From Gyrodactylus bullatarudis (lineage: Eukaryota; Platyhelminthes; Monogenea; Gyrodactylidea; Gyrodactylidae), in NCBI GenBank assembly GCA_012064415.1, contig SSNU01000034.1, positions 303,411-353,477 of the forward strand: DNA of 50,067 nucleotides, given 5' to 3'. Made by a program: the position numbers and the translations under genes. A model generated the notes under the pieces. It was not told the origin of the DNA and did not search any database. It saw only the letters and a list, made by a program, of their open reading frames with translations. Below are positions 45,591 to 50,067 of the stretch, piece after piece. Every line of letters starts with the position of its first letter. Within the stretch, counting starts at the first letter, position 1.

Positions 45591-45848
45591 AGAATAACTG
45601 TGGTTATAACAGGGTTACTGCTGTATGAGTTTATTTTTTACATAAAACATATGATTATCTCAATTTGTCTAATTGGATGATGAAAACGATCAATTACGTA
45701 GAAGTCATGTTGAAAGAAATTGACTCAACACACTTGGGATATACTCAATTGATTTATTATTGTCCTTTTAACCTCTTCGTGCATTTTGACACAATAAATA
45801 CTGTAATAAATCTAACCGAGAGATAAATTTCACAACAACAAAAACAAC

Positions 45849-46313
45849 ATGGCAGATGATGATACCACAGATAACGATGATACAAAGGACGAGGATAAGG
45901 AAGATGACGAGAAAGAGGACAAGAAAAGTGAAGAGGAAGACGAAGATTCAGATAACCTCAAGGAAATGGGTCTTGAAGACATCTTCAACCTAAAGACTAT
46001 AGCCCTGATGGCCTTTGGTCTGTTTATCGGAATACAACAGTGTAAATGTGAAGAGGAATGCGAGAAGAACCAGCCAAAGTTTCAGCAACAACAAAACCCA
46101 TTACAGAATAAATGCTGCTGTTGTTGCTGTTGTCCGTCCCAGCAACCTCAACAAATCCTACAGCCTCAACCACAGAATGATCCCTCACAGCAGCAGTGTT
46201 GCTTTTGCTGTTGCTGTCCATCTCAACAAATCCAACAGCCTCAGCCACAAAATGATCAATGTTGTTGTGTTTGTTGCTGTCCAATACAAATTCCAAATTA
46301 TCATTATCAGTAA
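45849..46313 (+). CDS. Acidic, poly-cysteine/glutamine repeat protein, lineage-specific
   Basis: An intronless frame of 154 residues with three distinct parts. Residues 1-37 are almost entirely acidic plus lysine (DDDTTDNDDTKDEDKEDDEK). Residues about 47-63 are hydrophobic (LKTIALMAFGLFIGI) and could span or anchor to a membrane. The rest consists of three repeats of a cysteine block followed by PSQQ-type glutamine/proline linkers: seven cysteines in a row, then CCFCCCC, then CCCVCCC, each followed by P. About 26 residues separate units. I know of no family with this design. Clustered cysteines could be lipidated at a membrane, bind metal, or cross-link extracellularly. Strong codon repetition (TGC/TGT, CAA/CAG) leaves other frames open here too. 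The start follows an AC-rich leader (ACAACAACAAAAACAAC) that looks like a short 5' UTR. Confidence 0.6.
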   Translation: MADDDTTDNDDTKDEDKEDDEKEDKKSEEEDEDSDNLKEMGLEDIFNLKTIALMAFGLFIGIQQCKCEEECEKNQPKFQQQQNPLQNKCCCCCCCPSQQPQQILQPQPQNDPSQQQCCFCCCCPSQQIQQPQPQNDQCCCVCCCPIQIPNYHYQ

Positions 46314-46924
46314 AAAGGGCCTTTTTGTTTACTATAGTAATTCAAGAGGTAGATAACAGAATCAAGCAACGAGAATAACTATCTATTAGACCATACCTTC
46401 TATATTTTGTTCAGATAGGTTGGATTTGAGTTTAAATGTCTTTTAATACCCGCCATCATTTTTTCAATTAAGTTTAGTTTAAAAAGTAAACAGGACGTGA
46501 GGATATTTTTTTATTAGCAAAAATAGCATTTGCTTCACTCAAAATTTTATTTCACATTGTTTTATCTCTCCCTACTTTTGATTAAGATACCGGTCCTTAT
46601 AAGATTTTCTCCAATATTTGGATTTTAAATTTGCCTCCAGATTTTTAACAACTAGAGTTGAACATTCTAATTTGAAATTAATTACATATTTCAAACGAAA
46701 TGGTTCAAATTTCCTTCAATCTACCATGGAAGCATTGAAACTCTGAGAGCACATTTACAAATCTACGATAAATACGCTATAATGATTTTAAAATTAAGAA
46801 TTTTTGGAATGAAAGTACAAATTTTCTAATAATCACTGTTGACCTAATCATTAAACTCCTTCTTGAATCAAAATCTAAAGAAAGAATAGGATCATAACTC
46901 AATCGAATTACTATTGTCAGTCCC
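46314..46924. other. Gene-free AT-rich stretch
   Basis: No coding sequence or repeat recognised. It should contain the 3' UTR of the poly-cysteine gene. Confidence 0.4.
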
Positions 46925-47720
46925 GATGTCATTCTTCAACAAATTTGTATGATTCCTCAATGAACTTATCTTCCTCAAACTAATACCCTCAGAATGGACT
47001 ACCATGAAAATCACGCCAATTCCATCTGATTACAGACCCATTACCGACCTACCAATCTTCCTCACAGCGATTGACAGTGTCATCTCTCACTTCCTCAAAG
47101 AAAAAATCAACATCCCAAATATCGATCCCTCCCAACACGGTTTCTGTGATAACAAGAGCACACCTTCTAATCTCCTCTCTTTCTTTGATACAGCACACGA
47201 CCTCATCTACAAATCAATTCTTTAAGGAAAATTCAATTCTTCAACAGAAACTCAATTTTATGCCTATTTAAGCACCCTGTAGGAAAGAAATCTACCTCAA
47301 TTAGGATACAGTAGTCTTGAAGGATCAAAAGCGTAAAACAATTTTCGAGATTATGCTACAGTAATATTTTTTCATTGACAAAACTCTTTTAACACCTAAA
47401 ATTCAGAGTAAATAATGAGTTGTAGATTGATAAATTACTACGACTGTTATCTTTATTCTGTTTATCAAACACCCAAATCTTAGACTCCAACTCTATAAAA
47501 CTTTTATTATTCCCTTATATGAATAAGGTCCAGCCATTTTCTCATCAATCAATGCTGCAAAACCACAACTAATGTATCATGCTCTTCAGCTGCTTAGGCC
47601 CTCAAAGCTACAAATCAGCTCTTCAATGAAGAGTCTTCATATGGCTAACCTTGCCCTTTTTTGGCTCCGACGTACTGCAGCCATCATCAAACTAAATCTC
47701 CAAAATTCAGGCCTCCAAAG
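46925..47720 (+). pseudogene. Old LINE reverse transcriptase relic in two pieces
   Basis: 46925-47225 encodes MKITPIPSDYRPITDLPIF, then PSQHGFCDNKSTPSNLLSFF, the reverse transcriptase N-terminus of the family seen at 34 and 39 kb but more diverged. 47440-47720 encodes a decayed version of the post-palm region, ending MANLALFWLRRTAAIIKLNL (compare [10 protein letters not shown] in younger copies). The catalytic palm between them is missing, so the copy is internally deleted. Confidence 0.8.
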
Positions 47721-48006
47721 TCCAGATCTCCATGACCATGTCTTTCAAAATTTTACAAAAAAATTCGATTACTTGGTGAAAAAGTTGGGGCTTTTTCAAC
47801 TTTACCCGAATGTAATAAACTTGAAAAGTGTAAAATTTCAATTCATTTTCACGCTCTAATCCTTTTATTGAAATGTATTAACTTTTTGAACAAATATATT
47901 TTTGCTGGATAAATATTTGGGAAATTCACACGATTACAAAATAAAGATTACAATACTCACAATTATGTTTGTAATTCAAATCTATGAGTAGTATAATAAT
48001 AAGACG

Positions 48007-48720
48007 ATGAAATTCAAAAATCATACATTTGAAATGAAAAGTTTATTATGCCTAGTGCTTTTTGCTTTCGAATGGGCGCACTCCTATGAGGTACTACCAT
48101 ATGTTGCATTCCTCGAGTTTGATGAATACTTTTGTACGGGAATCCTGATTGGAAATCGAAACTTGGCCACAGCTGCCAGTTGTCTCTGTCAGGATGAGCC
48201 AAAAGTGTTCTTCAACAGAAACACAAAGTTCTCTTATTCCCAGGATGAGTATTACGTTGACAAAATAGCTTTGCATTCAAGTTTTGAAGGAAGGAAAGGG
48301 TGTGAGAATACTAAGAATGGTGCTCTAATCGATGTCCAACATACAGATGGTGATGATATTGGCATAATAAGTCTAACTTTACCTCCAGTTGTGAGGAAGG
48401 ATATAGAAATATCAAGAGTAAACTTTGACGTTAGTCCCTATTCCGAGAAGCAGTATGCCATGGTCGGATATGATGCTATAAGTGGAAATTTTAATCTGGA
48501 CTTTGGCAAGCCAGTTAGATGTGCTGATTATTTCAAAGAGAATCCGATTTGTATCAGTTCTCAGCATGTCCATTTCACTGGAGGTAGTATAATCCATGGG
48601 TTTAGTTATAACTATGGTATCCTTGCCGGGAGTTTTGTAAAAGATTTCAGCAATGAAAAAATCAGTATCTTCTCAAACTTCCAGCACCAAAGAGAATTCG
48701 TAACCAACTACTTATTCTAA
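48007..48720 (+). CDS. Secreted trypsin-fold protein, catalytically dead
   Basis: An intronless frame of 237 residues. The tenth residue is a methionine (48034) followed by KSLLCLVLFAFEWAHS, a good signal peptide, so translation probably starts there. The mature part has the chymotrypsin-fold layout: a central block LATAASCLC where active enzymes have TAAHC, DDIGIISL around the structural aspartate of the triad, and HFTGGSII in place of GDSGGP. The catalytic histidine and serine are therefore both replaced, while the aspartate is kept. Six or more cysteines can form disulphides. It belongs with serine protease homologues, which in invertebrates act as cofactors, binding proteins or inhibitors. 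It could also simply be decaying, but the frame is fully intact. Confidence 0.7.
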   Translation: MKFKNHTFEMKSLLCLVLFAFEWAHSYEVLPYVAFLEFDEYFCTGILIGNRNLATAASCLCQDEPKVFFNRNTKFSYSQDEYYVDKIALHSSFEGRKGCENTKNGALIDVQHTDGDDIGIISLTLPPVVRKDIEISRVNFDVSPYSEKQYAMVGYDAISGNFNLDFGKPVRCADYFKENPICISSQHVHFTGGSIIHGFSYNYGILAGSFVKDFSNEKISIFSNFQHQREFVTNYLF

Positions 48721-50067
48721 TTTAAATAAAATGATTATTTTTTTCAGGAACTCTCAATTTCAAGAGTTTATCTGAATGCTCAATTATTTTCAAGATTGAG
48801 AGAAAAGTTAGAAAATTTAGAAGAGAAGTTAGATTGGACTCATGAATGAAATTTTAAAATAGATTGTAGGAGCTTGTTCGTATAGCCTTGTTGATAACGT
48901 ACCTAATTATAATTTGATAAGTTCAAATCTGTAGATCACACAATTTTTATTCTTATCCAAAGATCTTAGCTTTTAACTCATTTAAGAAATAGAGCTATTC
49001 TCTACTTCAGATACGGTGACAAATTCTATTTATTGGGGGTTTCTGCGTAAGCAAATGAGGGCCAACTCAGATCCTACTGAGTTTATATCCTTTTCATCTG
49101 TTCTAAATTTCGAAGAATTCTTGCCCAAAGGTTAGCAACTATAAACAATCAATTACAGTTTGTGATGAATTAAAAACTACAGAGCTAGCACTTTTCCATT
49201 ATGAAAGCAACCATGTATTTACCTCAAGGATTCGACCATTGTTGACAATAATATCCCTTAAAATTGTAATAAAACACAGTGTTTCCGTCTGAATATAATT
49301 ATTATTCGATTGATACATTTGAAAAAATTTAATTCTTTCAAAACAGATCTATTATAAAGCATATAAATTGAATGTACGTTATATGGTACTTATGATTTAC
49401 AATTAATAATAATATCTAAATATGGGATGGATGAGAGCATTACTCAAAATCTATAATAGCATTTTATAGCTTCCACCAATCACATTAAATTCAGCATGCA
49501 AGCAGCCATTAGATAGGGGACCTGATCAATGATTATTCTTTACAAATCATTATCTCATATATTTTAAAGCAAATTGGAGCGTGTTCTAACCTGAAATGAT
49601 ATCTCAATGTTTTTGAATGAATGATTAATTCTACAAGTTTTTTAACAATAATAATTATGATTGATAAATATTTATTGAAAAAAAAGTCTTTCAATTGAAA
49701 AGGTTAGAGACATTGTAATAAAAGAAAAAAGCTGGCGTTATTATTCAATGAAGTATAACTCTTCTCGTAAATAAAGATTACAAATAAATGAGTAAATAAA
49801 ATGTCAATGAAAAAAATTCAATGAAGTAAGAGAAATGGAAAATAATTTTGGAGGGTTAAGAGGTTTTGATCACATTATGCTTTGTGTGAGGTATATTTAT
49901 ATCCATAAATATGTTATATGATGGATGCGTAAAATTATATATACAGCTATTCTCGATGAATTTGGGAATTCATGATTTTTACAAAAATCTCATTTTTTCA
50001 TCAAGGTATCGAAAATTTTGAAAGATTTTTTGGTAACTGATTCAAAATGTACACTTTTACTGAAGTG
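48721..50067. other. Gene-free right end of window
   Basis: AT-rich sequence with no recognisable gene. The last 110 bases are a family A MITE terminus. Confidence 0.45.
49955..50067. repeat. Family A MITE terminus at window edge
   Basis: GGGAATTCATGATTTTTACA, then CATTTTTTCATCAAGGTATC and AAAGATTTTTTGGTAA, follow the arm of the 21988 element. The other arm would lie beyond the window. Confidence 0.55.

Larger units (their letters stand above)
42298..45848. other. 3.5-kb gene-free stretch with repeats
   Basis: No host gene identified. Contains a family A MITE (42750-43155), a GC-richer island (about 43200-43720), and the end of a hAT element with a transposase relic (44918-45590), listed separately. 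Confidence 0.45.

Noticed and set aside
46015..46356. Alternative frames over the poly-cysteine gene on both strands
   Set aside because: They are by-products of the repeated TGC/TGT and CAA/CAG codons; only the annotated frame has a distinct non-repeat N-terminus and an upstream leader.
1..50067. CRISPR arrays, operons, Shine-Dalgarno sites or phage genes
   Set aside because: The genes are eukaryotic with spliceosomal introns; no regularly spaced short direct repeats were seen.

Overview
This window is animal nuclear DNA. The genes are split by GT-AG introns and encode typical metazoan proteins: FANCM, an EF-hand rhomboid protease, a TMEM237-like protein, an M17 aminopeptidase, MKK4, cytidine deaminase, mitochondrial uL30m and a USP4/15-type deubiquitinase. 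Base composition is strongly AT-rich. I cannot name the phylum. Two traits are distinctive: many introns are only 26-37 nt long although others reach kilobases, and the intergenic DNA is full of decayed transposons. Ultra-short introns are known from dicyemids and some other reduced or fast-evolving animals, so such a lineage is a reasonable but unproven guess.

Layout. 1-432 (-) is the 5' end of an unrecognised gene that runs off the window. 433-2255 holds repeat relics and a LINE 3' fragment. 2585-10073 (-) is a four-exon FANCM-type DNA translocase whose C-terminal exons carry a fresh 35-residue tandem repeat and a PCNA-binding-like motif. Its last intron holds a hAT-type MITE that itself contains a 222-bp insertion encoding a hammerhead ribozyme. 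10214-12074 (+) is a rhomboid protease with an EF hand, convergent with a TMEM237-like gene at 12142-12969 (-). 13267-15017 (-) is an M17 aminopeptidase. 15470-17862 (-) is an unrecognised 580-residue protein, head to head with MKK4 at 17980-19152 (+).

19.2-30.7 kb is gene-poor. It has a Tc1/mariner relic, a piggyBac-like TTAA MITE, a 400-bp foldback MITE and its relatives, several tiny ORFs, and one arm of an inverted duplication whose partner lies 9 kb away at 33.3-33.5 kb. 30770-31216 (+) is an intronless cytidine deaminase. 34885-35694 (-) is mitochondrial ribosomal protein uL30m, 79 bp head to head from the USP gene at 35774-42297 (+). The fifth intron of USP contains a nearly full-length but broken antisense LINE.

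42.3-50 kb holds more repeats, a hAT transposase relic that appears to be the source of the 3-kb MITE, a lineage-specific acidic and poly-cysteine protein gene, another LINE relic, and an intronless secreted trypsin-fold protein that has lost two of its three catalytic residues.

How the genes relate. They do not form one pathway. Three close head-to-head pairs (FANCM/rhomboid, unknown/MKK4, uL30m/USP; 79-140 bp apart) suggest shared bidirectional promoters. All intron-containing models were checked by hand for phase-compatible junctions; none has been tested against transcripts.
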